From contig JAEDNQ010000060.1 of assembly GCA_016302435.1 (NCBI GenBank), positions 1 through 12,179 on the forward strand: DNA of 12,179 nucleotides, read 5' to 3'. This DNA is from Bacteroidaceae bacterium. GTDB taxonomy: Bacteria > Bacteroidota > Bacteroidia > Bacteroidales > Bacteroidaceae. This document shows, piece by piece, positions 1 to 7,953 of the stretch. A program made the position numbers and the translations under genes. Within the stretch, counting starts at the first letter, position 1; each line of letters starts with the position of its first letter. The notes under the pieces were generated by a model. It was not told the origin of the DNA. It saw only the letters and a list, made by a program, of their open reading frames with translations, and ran no database searches.

Positions 1-32
1 TAAAGTAAAAAACAAATGAACTGAAAAGGGGG

Positions 33-104
33 TTATAGAAACTATAGCAACTATAGAACTAATAAAAACTATAGAAGCTATAGAATCTATAGCCCCTAAA
101 AACA
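33..104. repeat. 9-bp tandem repeat array, consensus CTATAGAAn
   Basis: Eight consecutive 9-bp units fill this stretch in strict register. Exact CTATAG cores start at 42, 51, 69, 78 and 87. The unit at 33 has TTATAG, the unit at 60 is degenerate (TAATAA), and the last unit at 96 keeps only CTA. The core is palindromic and the three spacer bases vary (AAA, CAA, AAC, AAG, AAT, CCC). The array ends 7 bp before the annotated start of the MATE gene, so it lies in that gene's leader or promoter region. Nothing here matches a TAnnTTTG promoter element. It could be a length-variable repeat that tunes expression, a protein-binding array, or a neutral satellite. The structure is certain; the function is unknown. 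Confidence 0.9.
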
Positions 105-111
105 CTACCCG

Positions 112-1500
112 ATGACATCCACCAAAGACGAACTGCTCGCAATGGTCAGGAGGGGAGCTCGCAACATGACGCTCAGCGAGAAGCTCCGCCTCACCATCCT
201 TCTGAGTCTGCCCGCCATGGTAGCCCAGCTATCTTCTGTGGCGATGCAGATAATAGACGCAGCCATGCTCGGCCACCTCGGCACCCGGGAGTCAGCCATG
301 GTGGGACTTGTGTCCACCTCCATCTGGCTCTTCGGCGGACTGTGCACGGCCTTTGCGTCGGGCTTTTCGGTTCAGGTGGCTCACAAGGTGGGAGCAGAAG
401 ATTTGGCTGGGGCGCGCCATGTCATAAGACAAGGCATAGCAGCAGGCCTGCTCTTCTCAGTGACCCTCTCTGCCATCGGTGTCGCCATAGCCCCTTCCCT
501 GCCCTCCTGGTTAGGCGCTTCGCCTTCGATAAGAGAGGGCGCGGCGGAATATTTCACCATCGTGGCTCTCGCCCTGCCCATACTGCTGCTCAACGTGCTG
601 GCAGCAGGCAGTATGAGGTGCAGCGGCAATGTGAAGGTACCGAGTCTGCTCAGTGCCATGATGTGTCTGTTAGACATCGTCTTCAACTATGTCTTCATCT
701 TTGCCCTCGACATGGGCATAAGGGGTGCAGCCTACGGCACGTTCTTGGCATACGCCATCACGATGTGCCTCATGCTCTCCTACCTCGTGGGCAGAGACAG
801 ACAGCTGCGCTTTGCCCTCGACATGCAGCCCTCCCACCTTCATGCTCTGAGGCTATACAGACCTACGCGTGTCACCTTGGAGAGAGCCATAAGGATAGCC
901 TCGCCCATCAGCCTTGAGAAGGGCGTAATGTGCGGCGCGCAGATAGCCATCACTTCCATCATTGCCCCTCTCGGAGCTGTGGCCATAGCTGCCAACACAT
1001 TTGGCATCAACATAGAGAGCCTGTGCTACATGCCAGGCTTTGGCATGGCGGAGGCTGCCACCACGCTCGTGGGACAGAGCCACGGAGCGAAGCGCCAAGA
1101 CCTGATGCGCAGCTTCGCGTGGATATCAGTGGGGCTCGGCATGGGCATCTTGACCGTCATGGGCATCCTCATGGCAGTCTTCGCTCCCGAGATGATGGGA
1201 CTCATCACCACCGACGCCGATGTCATAAGTCTCGGCACGTCCATCCTGCGCATAGAGGCATGGGCAGAACCGCTGTACGCTGCCAGCATAGTGGCCTATG
1301 GAGTCTTTGTGGGTGCGGGCAAGACGCTCGTGCCAAGTCTGATGAATCTCGGCAGCATCTGGATAATCCGCCTCTCGCTGTCCATACTCCTCGTGCCAAC
1401 CATGGGGTTAGAGGGTATATGGCTTGCCATGTGCATCGAACTATGCTGGAGAGGCATTGCCTTCCTCATCCGACTGTCGCGCAAGGACTGGAGCGGCTGA
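112..1500 (+). CDS. MATE family efflux transporter
   Basis: This is a 462-residue inner-membrane protein of normal MATE length, predicted to export drugs or metabolites in exchange for Na+ or H+. About twelve hydrophobic segments form two related halves. The N-terminal half has the family's first-helix proline (P34) and DAAMLGHLG at 49-57. The halves show pseudo-symmetry: GFSVQVAHKVGAEDLAGAR (84-102) corresponds to GMAEAATTLVGQSHGAKR (311-328), and RCSGNVKVPSL (169-180) corresponds to GAGKTLVPSL (401-410). The polar linker between the halves lies around 228-258. The chosen start is the first ATG after the repeat array. An alternative is ATG 166 (Met19), which has AGGAGG at 148-153 upstream, and the family-like sequence begins only about there. 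The substrate cannot be read from the sequence. The gene appears monocistronic, with 264 bp before the next gene. Confidence 0.93.
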   Translation: MTSTKDELLAMVRRGARNMTLSEKLRLTILLSLPAMVAQLSSVAMQIIDAAMLGHLGTRESAMVGLVSTSIWLFGGLCTAFASGFSVQVAHKVGAEDLAGARHVIRQGIAAGLLFSVTLSAIGVAIAPSLPSWLGASPSIREGAAEYFTIVALALPILLLNVLAAGSMRCSGNVKVPSLLSAMMCLLDIVFNYVFIFALDMGIRGAAYGTFLAYAITMCLMLSYLVGRDRQLRFALDMQPSHLHALRLYRPTRVTLERAIRIASPISLEKGVMCGAQIAITSIIAPLGAVAIAANTFGINIESLCYMPGFGMAEAATTLVGQSHGAKRQDLMRSFAWISVGLGMGILTVMGILMAVFAPEMMGLITTDADVISLGTSILRIEAWAEPLYAASIVAYGVFVGAGKTLVPSLMNLGSIWIIRLSLSILLVPTMGLEGIWLAMCIELCWRGIAFLIRLSRKDWSG

Positions 1501-1586
1501 AAAGGATGATGTGACACCAAAGACAGGCTTTTTGTAGCAAAAACAACAAAATATCACACCAAAATCAGTTTTTTTTCTCATTTTGT

Positions 1587-1617
1587 TTTGTCATTTCAGA
1601 TATTTACCATAATTTTG
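1587..1617 (+). promoter_or_regulatory. Bacteroidota-type promoter of the lipoprotein gene
   Basis: A -33 box TTTG (1587-1590) and a -7 box TAATTTTG (1610-1617, matching TAnnTTTG) are separated by 19 bp, the spacing known for the primary sigma factor of Bacteroides. Transcription would begin near 1622, giving a leader of about 140 nt before the ATG at 1765. The rest of 1501-1764 is AT-rich and holds no gene. The leader is long enough for post-transcriptional control, but I recognise no riboswitch. Confidence 0.75.
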
Positions 1618-1764
1618 CACTCGTAAAAGACAAAATTACTCATTACTATATCTTATTTACATCTATTCTCTGATATTGTTCAACACAAGTCAGATTGACA
1701 GACAAAAGTACAGACACAATTTCTAAGTTACAAATTCTATTACATTCTCAAAAAAACAAACATT

Positions 1765-3093
1765 ATGAAATTGAAAACCTACACAAAGGGCATGCTTGCT
1801 ATTGCAGCAGCAGGTCTGATGATGTCTTGCTCAAGCAATGACACAGATGTCGAAATGGACAACCCCCTCGATCCGAAGCAAGAGAGCTACGCACTCGCTT
1901 TCGTCTCTGCCTTCGGACAGCCCGACCCAAACAACGACTGGGGCTTCGAGAAGAAAGAACTCCTCACCTACAATGCTGATGGCACTCCAGCCACTGCAAC
2001 ACGTGGCGTCTTCACAAACAGAAACCAGTATGGCACATACTACGAGACTCCTGCTCCGCTGACTGACGAGCAGAAGGACGTAGTGCGCAAATGGTTCCAG
2101 ACTCACAAGAACCCCAAGGGCGTAACTGTAGTGTGGAAAAACTTCTTCTGCCAGCAGGTGTACAAGGGCAACACAAACCTGAGCGGTGCTGCAGAAGACT
2201 GCAAGGAGGTATACACAACTATCGACAAGAATGGTGCCACACATACCATCATAGGCTCTGATCAGATGAACTTGCTCTTTGCCACGAACAATCCAACAGA
2301 GCACATCAACGACTTCAATGCCGGAACATACAACGGCGGCCATCCAACTGAAGTGCAGCAAAACGACTACACGACAGAGCCAGACATGATAACCCTCATG
2401 TTGGACTGCCCAACCAAGGGCGGCTTCGGTTTCCACGATTCATACGGCAGCGCCTACACAGACTCTTATGTCGTCATACCTGGCGACATGATAGACGAAA
2501 GCGTGTCAGGCATGTACTTCGTCGGCTTTGACTACCGCACCAAGAAAGATGAAGCAGGCATCGACCTCCAAGGCGACGGCTACTACAGCGACTGGATTGT
2601 GAAGGTGACAGAAGGATTCAAGAAGGGCACGAAGCGTATCATTGCCGAGGACTTAGAGATTGGCGACTTCGACTTCAACGATGTGGTCTTCGACGCTGTA
2701 GTATATAATGATGAAGGAAAGGTAAAGGCGGACATCAAGCTCCTCGCAGCTGGTGGCACAATGCCTCTCTACATTCAGGGCCAGGAAGTGCATGCTCTCT
2801 TTGGTGTGCCTGAAAAGACGGTGGTAAACCTTGGCGGCATGGACAAGATGACAAAGGACCCAGTGTTCTTCACTGTTGTGGTAGACAATACTATTGATGG
2901 GAACAAGACATACACGCTCGATGACATCAGTGTAGTTGTTAACGACATCGAGCTCCACACTCTCACAGGCAAAGCACCTGAGAAGATTTGCGTGGAGCGC
3001 CGCTACGAATGGACCAATGAGGGACAGAGCATATACAGCAAGTATCCCAAGTTCCGTGAGTACGTTAGTGACCGCAGCGTAGTATGGTATTAA
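1765..3093 (+). CDS. LruC/DUF4842-like surface lipoprotein
   Basis: This is a 442-residue predicted lipoprotein. Residues 1-21 form a signal peptide ending in a lipobox-like MMSC with the lipidated cysteine at C22. The residues after it are polar and acidic (SSNDTDVEMD), resembling the export signals that send Bacteroidota lipoproteins to the cell surface. A PDPNNDWGF motif follows at 53-61. The recognisable core is around 230-395, with DLEIGDFDFNDVVFDAVV at 296-313, the Asp/Asn-rich signature of LruC/DUF4842 proteins and a plausible Ca2+-binding loop. Such proteins are common in Bacteroides and Prevotella, and their molecular role is poorly known. No catalytic motif is visible. The gene has its own promoter and terminator, so it is probably transcribed alone. 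A role in surface binding or structure is inference. Confidence 0.85.
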   Translation: MKLKTYTKGMLAIAAAGLMMSCSSNDTDVEMDNPLDPKQESYALAFVSAFGQPDPNNDWGFEKKELLTYNADGTPATATRGVFTNRNQYGTYYETPAPLTDEQKDVVRKWFQTHKNPKGVTVVWKNFFCQQVYKGNTNLSGAAEDCKEVYTTIDKNGATHTIIGSDQMNLLFATNNPTEHINDFNAGTYNGGHPTEVQQNDYTTEPDMITLMLDCPTKGGFGFHDSYGSAYTDSYVVIPGDMIDESVSGMYFVGFDYRTKKDEAGIDLQGDGYYSDWIVKVTEGFKKGTKRIIAEDLEIGDFDFNDVVFDAVVYNDEGKVKADIKLLAAGGTMPLYIQGQEVHALFGVPEKTVVNLGGMDKMTKDPVFFTVVVDNTIDGNKTYTLDDISVVVNDIELHTLTGKAPEKICVERRYEWTNEGQSIYSKYPKFREYVSDRSVVWY

Positions 3094-3130
3094 TAGACAG
3101 CACACACTGACTCATAGTTATCTACATACT

Positions 3131-3158
3131 GTATATACACATATAATATATATACACA
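3131..3158. repeat. AT-rich inverted and direct repeat
   Basis: GTATATA (3131-3137) pairs with TATATAC (3149-3155) across an 11-nt loop. The same stretch holds a perfect 10-nt direct repeat TATATACACA at 3132-3141 and 3149-3158. It sits between the lipoprotein stop codon and the intrinsic terminator, so it may help shape the 3' end of the transcript or may simply be low-complexity sequence. Confidence 0.5.
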
Positions 3159-3164
3159 ACAAAG

Positions 3165-3197
3165 GCAGACGCTCCTTGACGGGAACGTCTGCTTTTT
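3165..3197 (+). terminator. Rho-independent terminator of the lipoprotein gene
   Basis: GCAGACG (3165-3171) is perfectly complementary to CGTCTGC (3186-3192). The stem continues past one mismatch with three further pairs (TCC with GGA), and it is followed by TTTTT at 3193-3197. It lies 71 bp after the lipoprotein stop codon and faces the oncoming GH43 gene, which ends at 3300. On the minus strand the stem is followed only by CTTTG, so it would be a weaker stop in that direction. Confidence 0.85.
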
Positions 3198-3299
3198 GTA
3201 TGAGTGGTTTTGGACGGGTGGGAATGGATGGTGGGGCACGGAGCGGCATATCTTATTGGAAAAGCATATTCGCAAACACATCGGATTGCACGTGTCGAG

Positions 3300-5048
3300 T
3301 CAGTTCCAAAACTTTTTGGTCTTCGTCACCCCGTTTTCTACCACACGCACTATGTTCAATCCACTATGAGGCATTGAAGATGCAGCACCTGTGGCACTGA
3401 AAAATGGCTGGCGCACGCTCTGCTGTGAGGCAGGCATGGACGACACGGAAGAGGAGAGGTCAGCAATGCGCACCAGTGTGACATCGTCTATACGAGCCCA
3501 GCAGCCAGCTGCTCCATCGCAATAAAAACCAACCTCCAACTGCCCCCCCTTGACAATGATGCCATTGAGAGTTATCTCATGCCACTGGCCGTCATTATAC
3601 GAGATGTCAGCCTTGTAGGTTTCAGCGTCCGACGTGGCATACATATACAGCTCATTGAAGTCAGAGCCGCTCTTCACCCAGCACTTCATAGTGTAAGTGC
3701 CGTCAAGGAGAGGCACACGCGTGGTAGAGCCAATCTTCTGATAGGTCTTGCGGACATACGCCACTTTGTCGTAGAGATTGAGGCAATGGTTACCCTGCAC
3801 CTTCTGACGGTCGGTAGAAGAGTTCTTTTCGTTGAGCTGAGGAGAGTCAGCAGCTCCGATGGCAATGGCATTACCCTTGATGACAGCTGACGACCATCCC
3901 TTCAGATAAGTCTGCGAGGGTTTGTTGGCACTTGGTATGTTTACACGGTCAGCTTCAAAGCTGCCATTCTTTATGTAGTTGTTGTCTGCTCCGACTGCCC
4001 ACTCCCCTGTCTCGCTGTCTATACTCCACTGGCTGAGAGAGTGGAAATAGGGTTTGCCATTTTCGAACGTTATAGGACACCACTGGTTAAATCCGTAACC
4101 ATTGCCTGCAAAGCCCGACCATCTGTCGCCGCAGTATATCACGGTCTCTTCCTTTGTGCCCTTAACTGTATAGAAGAAGCCTGTTTGGGTCACATGGCCG
4201 AAGTCCATGTCGGCTCCAGGCATCTTCTGCATGTTGTTGGTGGGGGTATAAGGGCCATAGATGCTGTTTGACTCGAGGTAGTAGACATTGGAGGCATTCC
4301 ATCCGTAGAGGTCAGATGCGCACACATAGTATTTGCCCTTGTACTTGAACATGCAGTCGCCCTCTCGTCCGCTCCCCTTGTATATCTGGTTGCAGTCAAG
4401 GAGACCAATCTTGCCGTCGGAGCACACTCCAATCTTGGATATATATATCTTGGAGCGTCCGCTTCCGTAGGAGTAACAGAGATAAGACTGACCGTCGTCG
4501 TCAGTGAAGACCGTCTGGTCGCCCGTATTGGACTTTCCTGTCATGGCCGTCATGTCTATCTGCTGATGGTAGACGAAAGAGCCTGTGGGCGAAGACGAGG
4601 TGAACACTCCCACCTTGTCGTTGTACTGAACGAAGAGGGCATATTTCTTAGCCTCAGCCACGTATGCCACACCAAGGCGTCCAACCCACCATGCCCAGTC
4701 GTGCCCATTGAAGGTCGATGTCGTCATCACGTCTTTGACAAACTTCCAGTTGACGAGGTCGTCGCTCTGGTAGCACGTGACAGAGACAAAGTTGGTCAAG
4801 TTGCTCTTGCTGGGATTGATACCCTTTGGACAATACGTCATGGCCTCCTGGTATTTCACACCATACCAGTAGTAATGTTCCACACCCTTAGAATCAGGGA
4901 AGCGGAATATTCCGCCTCCCTGACTAAAGATGTAACTTCCTGATGTGGTCTTCCAGAAGGTATCGTTTGTGATGGTCTTCTGTTGAGCCGCTATAGGCGC
5001 TGCGTTGAGGAGCAGCGCAAGCAGCAGAAATGTTGAAAGATTTCGCAT
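3300..5048 (-). CDS. GH43-like secreted glycosidase with C-terminal CBM-like domain and T9SS-type tail
   Basis: This 582-residue secreted protein starts with a signal peptide (1-22, cleavage near AQQ). Residues 30-350 resemble the GH43 five-bladed propeller of the exo-beta-1,3-galactanase-like subfamilies (GH43_24/GH43_34 type). Signs of this are QGGGIF at 43-48, YYWYG at 59-63, QTVFTDDDGQSYLCYS at 178-193, a candidate general acid E229 in REGDCMFKYKGKYY, and GDRW at 307-310. Residues 357-528 form a jelly-roll, CBM-like domain opening with NGSFEADR and closing with ARIDDVTLVRI. The tail (549-582, with GLNIVRV) resembles the T9SS tail of the upstream gene but ends atypically in KKFWN. Likely substrates are galactose- or arabinose-containing side chains of plant glycans. 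The exact specificity is not readable. It lies 80 bp downstream of the 869-residue protein gene, with no promoter seen between them, so the two are probably one transcript. Confidence 0.85.
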   Translation of the reverse strand: MRNLSTFLLLALLLNAAPIAAQQKTITNDTFWKTTSGSYIFSQGGGIFRFPDSKGVEHYYWYGVKYQEAMTYCPKGINPSKSNLTNFVSVTCYQSDDLVNWKFVKDVMTTSTFNGHDWAWWVGRLGVAYVAEAKKYALFVQYNDKVGVFTSSSPTGSFVYHQQIDMTAMTGKSNTGDQTVFTDDDGQSYLCYSYGSGRSKIYISKIGVCSDGKIGLLDCNQIYKGSGREGDCMFKYKGKYYVCASDLYGWNASNVYYLESNSIYGPYTPTNNMQKMPGADMDFGHVTQTGFFYTVKGTKEETVIYCGDRWSGFAGNGYGFNQWCPITFENGKPYFHSLSQWSIDSETGEWAVGADNNYIKNGSFEADRVNIPSANKPSQTYLKGWSSAVIKGNAIAIGAADSPQLNEKNSSTDRQKVQGNHCLNLYDKVAYVRKTYQKIGSTTRVPLLDGTYTMKCWVKSGSDFNELYMYATSDAETYKADISYNDGQWHEITLNGIIVKGGQLEVGFYCDGAAGCWARIDDVTLVRIADLSSSVSSMPASQQSVRQPFFSATGAASSMPHSGLNIVRVVENGVTKTKKFWN

Positions 5049-5105
5049 ATATGTATTTGTGGTAGGTTATAACAATTACATTTCCGATTTTCGAATGTGC
5101 CTTAT

Positions 5106-5128
5106 GGTGGGTTCAATAAATTCCCACC
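5106..5128 (-). other. Intercistronic stem-loop
   Basis: GGTGGG (5106-5111) and CCCACC (5123-5128) form a perfect GC-rich 6-bp stem with an 11-nt loop. It directly abuts the stop codon of the 869-residue protein gene and lies before the GH43 gene. There is no U-run after it on the minus strand, so it is more likely an mRNA-stabilising, processing or partial-attenuation element than a full terminator. Confidence 0.45.
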
Positions 5129-7738
5129 TTACTTGACAAAGATCTTTCTGACATTGCCGTTTGAAAGGCGGATGATGTTCATACCCTTGCGGAGAGAAGA
5201 AGCCTTTTGTCCGTTGAGAGAGTAGATGGCTTCTGAGCCTACTGAGGAAGCACCACCAAGAGGAGCGCTGACACCTGTGACATAGCTTGAAGCAGCGTCA
5301 ATAGCATCGCGGAGTGTGCCGATGGCAGCGAGTGTGGCGCGTCCGTCTGACTCAACGACTTCCATGTCGAGGGCACTAAGGAGGGCAGCCTTCAGTTCTT
5401 CGGTCAACTCTTCGTTGAGCATCTCTTCTGCCTCTGCTCGTGTCTTCACATAGCAGTCATAGATGATGGCAGCATCGAATCCGAGGAAGGTGATGCGGAA
5501 GTTGTCCCAGATAGACCATCGGTCAGTAGCGCTTGCAGAGAGAGAGCGTATGCCAAGTCTGAGAGTGCCGTTGCTCACCACGCCTGTCACAGAGTTCTCG
5601 TAAAGTCCAGCAGTGAAAGCCTCTGAGGCTGTCTTCATTGAGTTAGGCACTTCATGCACTCCGTCGGCCATGGCGTAAGCGTTGTCTTCTTTGTAGAAGC
5701 CACGCTCTTGAGCCTCTTCATAGATATTCTTCACAGCCACTTCGTTAGTGTTGGCATAGAGGAAGGTTAGCACCTCAGCTTCTCCAGAGGTATATTCAGT
5801 ATCGGCCACGGCGTTTCCAGCTGTGCGGTAGAAGGCTTGAGCGTCAACACGATAGACTCCATTGGGGAGTTTTACAGTCTGATAGAAATCAAAGTTCTGA
5901 TTCCAGCGTTCCACGTTAGGGTTGGTCTCCATGCCTCCAGGAGAAGGAACTCCAAGCTTCTTGTTGTATGTCCATCCCTCAAACGCATTGTCAAAATTTG
6001 GATTCACCAGCATCGCCGTAGAGTTCGCTCCCGGAGCTATGCCATTAGTCACGGCAGCTTTCATGAGCGAATCAAGATATGCTGTTTCGGCCTGAATCTC
6101 TTCTGCGGTCAGCAATCCGTTGGTCAATATATATTGAGCCGAACCATTGGGGAATACGTCATCCGGGGCAGTTTCCAAGGTCACGTAGTCGCAAAGCATG
6201 TCAAAGTCTTCACCTGCGTATGACTCGCTTTCTGACATCTGCAAAGCTTCATCAACGAGTGTGTTGTAGGAGCTGTAAGCGGCAACATTGACCTTCATGC
6301 TGTCAGCGAGAGTCAGATATTCGGGCAGGATAGACACTATTGCCTCCTGGTCTGTAGCTGCCAGAAGGGCGGATAGCTTCTCGCTATAAGCCATATAGAG
6401 TGCCTTGGTGCAAGGAGTGGTCTCGTCATAAGTGGCAGAGGAGGCAAGAGTCTCGTCTATCCACATCTTGTAGGCTTCGAAGCCATTGCCAAAATACTTC
6501 AGGCGGAAGCAGTCCGCCATGACCCACTGAGTGCCCTCGGCAGGGAATCCAACGCCGATGCGTATGCTATTGTCCTGCACATAGGTGAGCACGCTATACT
6601 CGGCAGGACCGCCAGTGGTGACACTGCTCTTTGCGTCGTTGGCAAAGATGAAAGGTCCATTAGCCTGCGAATAGACACCGCAAGATAACTTGTATATGCC
6701 GTTAGGAATGTCCACCACAGTCTGCTCCACATTGATGTATTGGTTAGCCCCCCAAAGGTTGAGGGCAGGAGCGACCATGACCTCTTCTACCGTCGTTGGC
6801 ACCCAGCCGTTGGCCTCAAACGTCTTGGCCGTACCCGTATTAGTCCAGTGAGCCACCCCGTCAGAGAAGTCGGCATTGAGGATGCTGCCGCTGAAGTCTT
6901 TCGGATTGTCGGGCGTAACGTTCTTCTCATCGTCCTGCGCTATGAGCTGATTAGCTGTTGACTGTGCTTCGGTCAACTCTTCGAGAGTGGACGAGGCATT
7001 GTCGTATACAGCCCTTAATGCTGCCACGTCTATGCCGCGCGAGATGAGTTCGTCGATGGAAGCCTTGAGTGCCTGGGCTGCATTGTAGAGAGTGAGTTTC
7101 TCGGTGTACTCGCTATACTCTACCTGAGAGACGAATATCCAGTTCATGTAATACTGGCACTCCTCCAAAGGTTCGTTAAGGTCAATGAGCGGAAACACGC
7201 AAGTGTTGGTGTTCCCGTCCACGCTGACCACTCCGAGGTAGCAGTTTGGGTAGTTAGCCAGATTGAACTTAGGGTTCAAGTCAGCTCCGTGGATGCGATA
7301 AGAGCCGTCTTCCTGTCCTTCAAACTCCCAGAAGTAGTTTTCCTGCGAGGAACGATCCATGAAACAGCCACCATAGGCATTGAAACCGAAGTCATCAGAA
7401 TCTATGAACATGTAGTACCATTTCTGCTGGATGGGGCGATAATCCTGAATGGTGTATGTCTTACCATCCCATTCGCCCTCGATGACCTCTTCCGTCTCAG
7501 TATCTTGTGTTGTGGGGATATATTTGTCCACGACAATCTTTAGGCCTTCTTCTGCCACAGAGGCTTGAGTGCCGTAATTGTTTCCCTGAGTGAGGAAGAG
7601 CTTAGCTCCCACATTGTAGAGATAGAGTGTGTCACCAGGGGTGAGCTCAGTGATGTTGCCAACTGTAGGGGCTGTCCACTGAGCCGACGCGACAAGCGAT
7701 GTTGTCAGCGCAAGGCAAGTAAATAAAGCTTTTTTCAT
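5129..7738 (-). CDS. Large multi-module secreted protein with duplicated CBM-like domains and T9SS tail
   Basis: This is an 869-residue protein of no named family that I recognise. It opens with a signal peptide (MKKALFTCLALTTSLVASAQ, 1-20), which fixes the start at 7738. A longer in-frame start at 7825 would put 29 residues ahead of the signal peptide. Residues 30-205 form a beta- and aromatic-rich domain possibly resembling a trefoil (YLYNVGAKLFLT, then YLGV). A helical segment follows (210-268). A jelly-roll-like module (about 284-417) runs from LNADFSDGVAHWTN to DCFRLKYFG. A second helical stretch spans 420-565. A second jelly-roll (about 573-754) runs from LVNPNFDNAFEGWTY to WDNFRITFLG. 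A third helical part (760-820) precedes a T9SS-type tail (836-869) with IYSLNGQK, KGMNIIRLSNG and final KIFVK. No catalytic residues are evident, so a glycan-binding or adhesive role is inferred from architecture and the adjacent glycosidase. Confidence 0.8.
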   Translation of the reverse strand: MKKALFTCLALTTSLVASAQWTAPTVGNITELTPGDTLYLYNVGAKLFLTQGNNYGTQASVAEEGLKIVVDKYIPTTQDTETEEVIEGEWDGKTYTIQDYRPIQQKWYYMFIDSDDFGFNAYGGCFMDRSSQENYFWEFEGQEDGSYRIHGADLNPKFNLANYPNCYLGVVSVDGNTNTCVFPLIDLNEPLEECQYYMNWIFVSQVEYSEYTEKLTLYNAAQALKASIDELISRGIDVAALRAVYDNASSTLEELTEAQSTANQLIAQDDEKNVTPDNPKDFSGSILNADFSDGVAHWTNTGTAKTFEANGWVPTTVEEVMVAPALNLWGANQYINVEQTVVDIPNGIYKLSCGVYSQANGPFIFANDAKSSVTTGGPAEYSVLTYVQDNSIRIGVGFPAEGTQWVMADCFRLKYFGNGFEAYKMWIDETLASSATYDETTPCTKALYMAYSEKLSALLAATDQEAIVSILPEYLTLADSMKVNVAAYSSYNTLVDEALQMSESESYAGEDFDMLCDYVTLETAPDDVFPNGSAQYILTNGLLTAEEIQAETAYLDSLMKAAVTNGIAPGANSTAMLVNPNFDNAFEGWTYNKKLGVPSPGGMETNPNVERWNQNFDFYQTVKLPNGVYRVDAQAFYRTAGNAVADTEYTSGEAEVLTFLYANTNEVAVKNIYEEAQERGFYKEDNAYAMADGVHEVPNSMKTASEAFTAGLYENSVTGVVSNGTLRLGIRSLSASATDRWSIWDNFRITFLGFDAAIIYDCYVKTRAEAEEMLNEELTEELKAALLSALDMEVVESDGRATLAAIGTLRDAIDAASSYVTGVSAPLGGASSVGSEAIYSLNGQKASSLRKGMNIIRLSNGNVRKIFVK

Positions 7739-7866
7739 TTGGTTGGATTGAGTTAGTATAAGTTTATAAATAGTTTGAATTGTTGCTTCAACATCACGGC
7801 ATACATGGGGGCTTCGAATGTTCAAGGCTCAGATATTAGTGCGGGCAGAATTCGTCAAACGACATG

Positions 7867-7874
7867 CAAAATTA
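7867..7874 (-). promoter_or_regulatory. Candidate -7 box for the 869-residue protein/GH43 transcript
   Basis: On the minus strand this reads TAATTTTG, followed by CA, the same 10 bases as at the lipoprotein promoter. Transcription would begin near 7862, leaving a leader of about 124 nt. The nearest minus-strand TTTG (7892-7889) is only 14 bp away and another (7904-7901) is 26 bp away. There is therefore no well-spaced -33 box, which fits a promoter that needs an activator. Confidence 0.55.
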
Positions 7875-7953
7875 TGTCTAATAAGTGTCAAAGCATAGCA
7901 CAAAACGGACAAATCCTATCAAAAACGAAGGCTGATGATAAAAATTTGTATTA

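Noticed and set aside
342..917. Plus-strand 191-codon frame within the MATE gene
   Set aside because: The Arg/His/Cys-rich translation is typical of an out-of-frame reading. The MATE frame shows clear internal symmetry.
1529..1543. TTTTTG/CAAAAA inverted repeat after the MATE gene as a terminator
   Set aside because: The stem is only 6 bp, almost all A-T, with a 3-nt loop, and no U-run follows. It is too weak to call.
1831..2436. Minus-strand open frame of 201 codons opposite the lipoprotein
   Set aside because: It is a shadow of the lipoprotein frame, with Cys/Val-rich content and no family match I can recognise.
7739..7825. Upstream start at 7825 for the 869-residue protein
   Set aside because: It would place 29 residues before an obvious signal peptide. 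The ATG at 7738 is the credible start.
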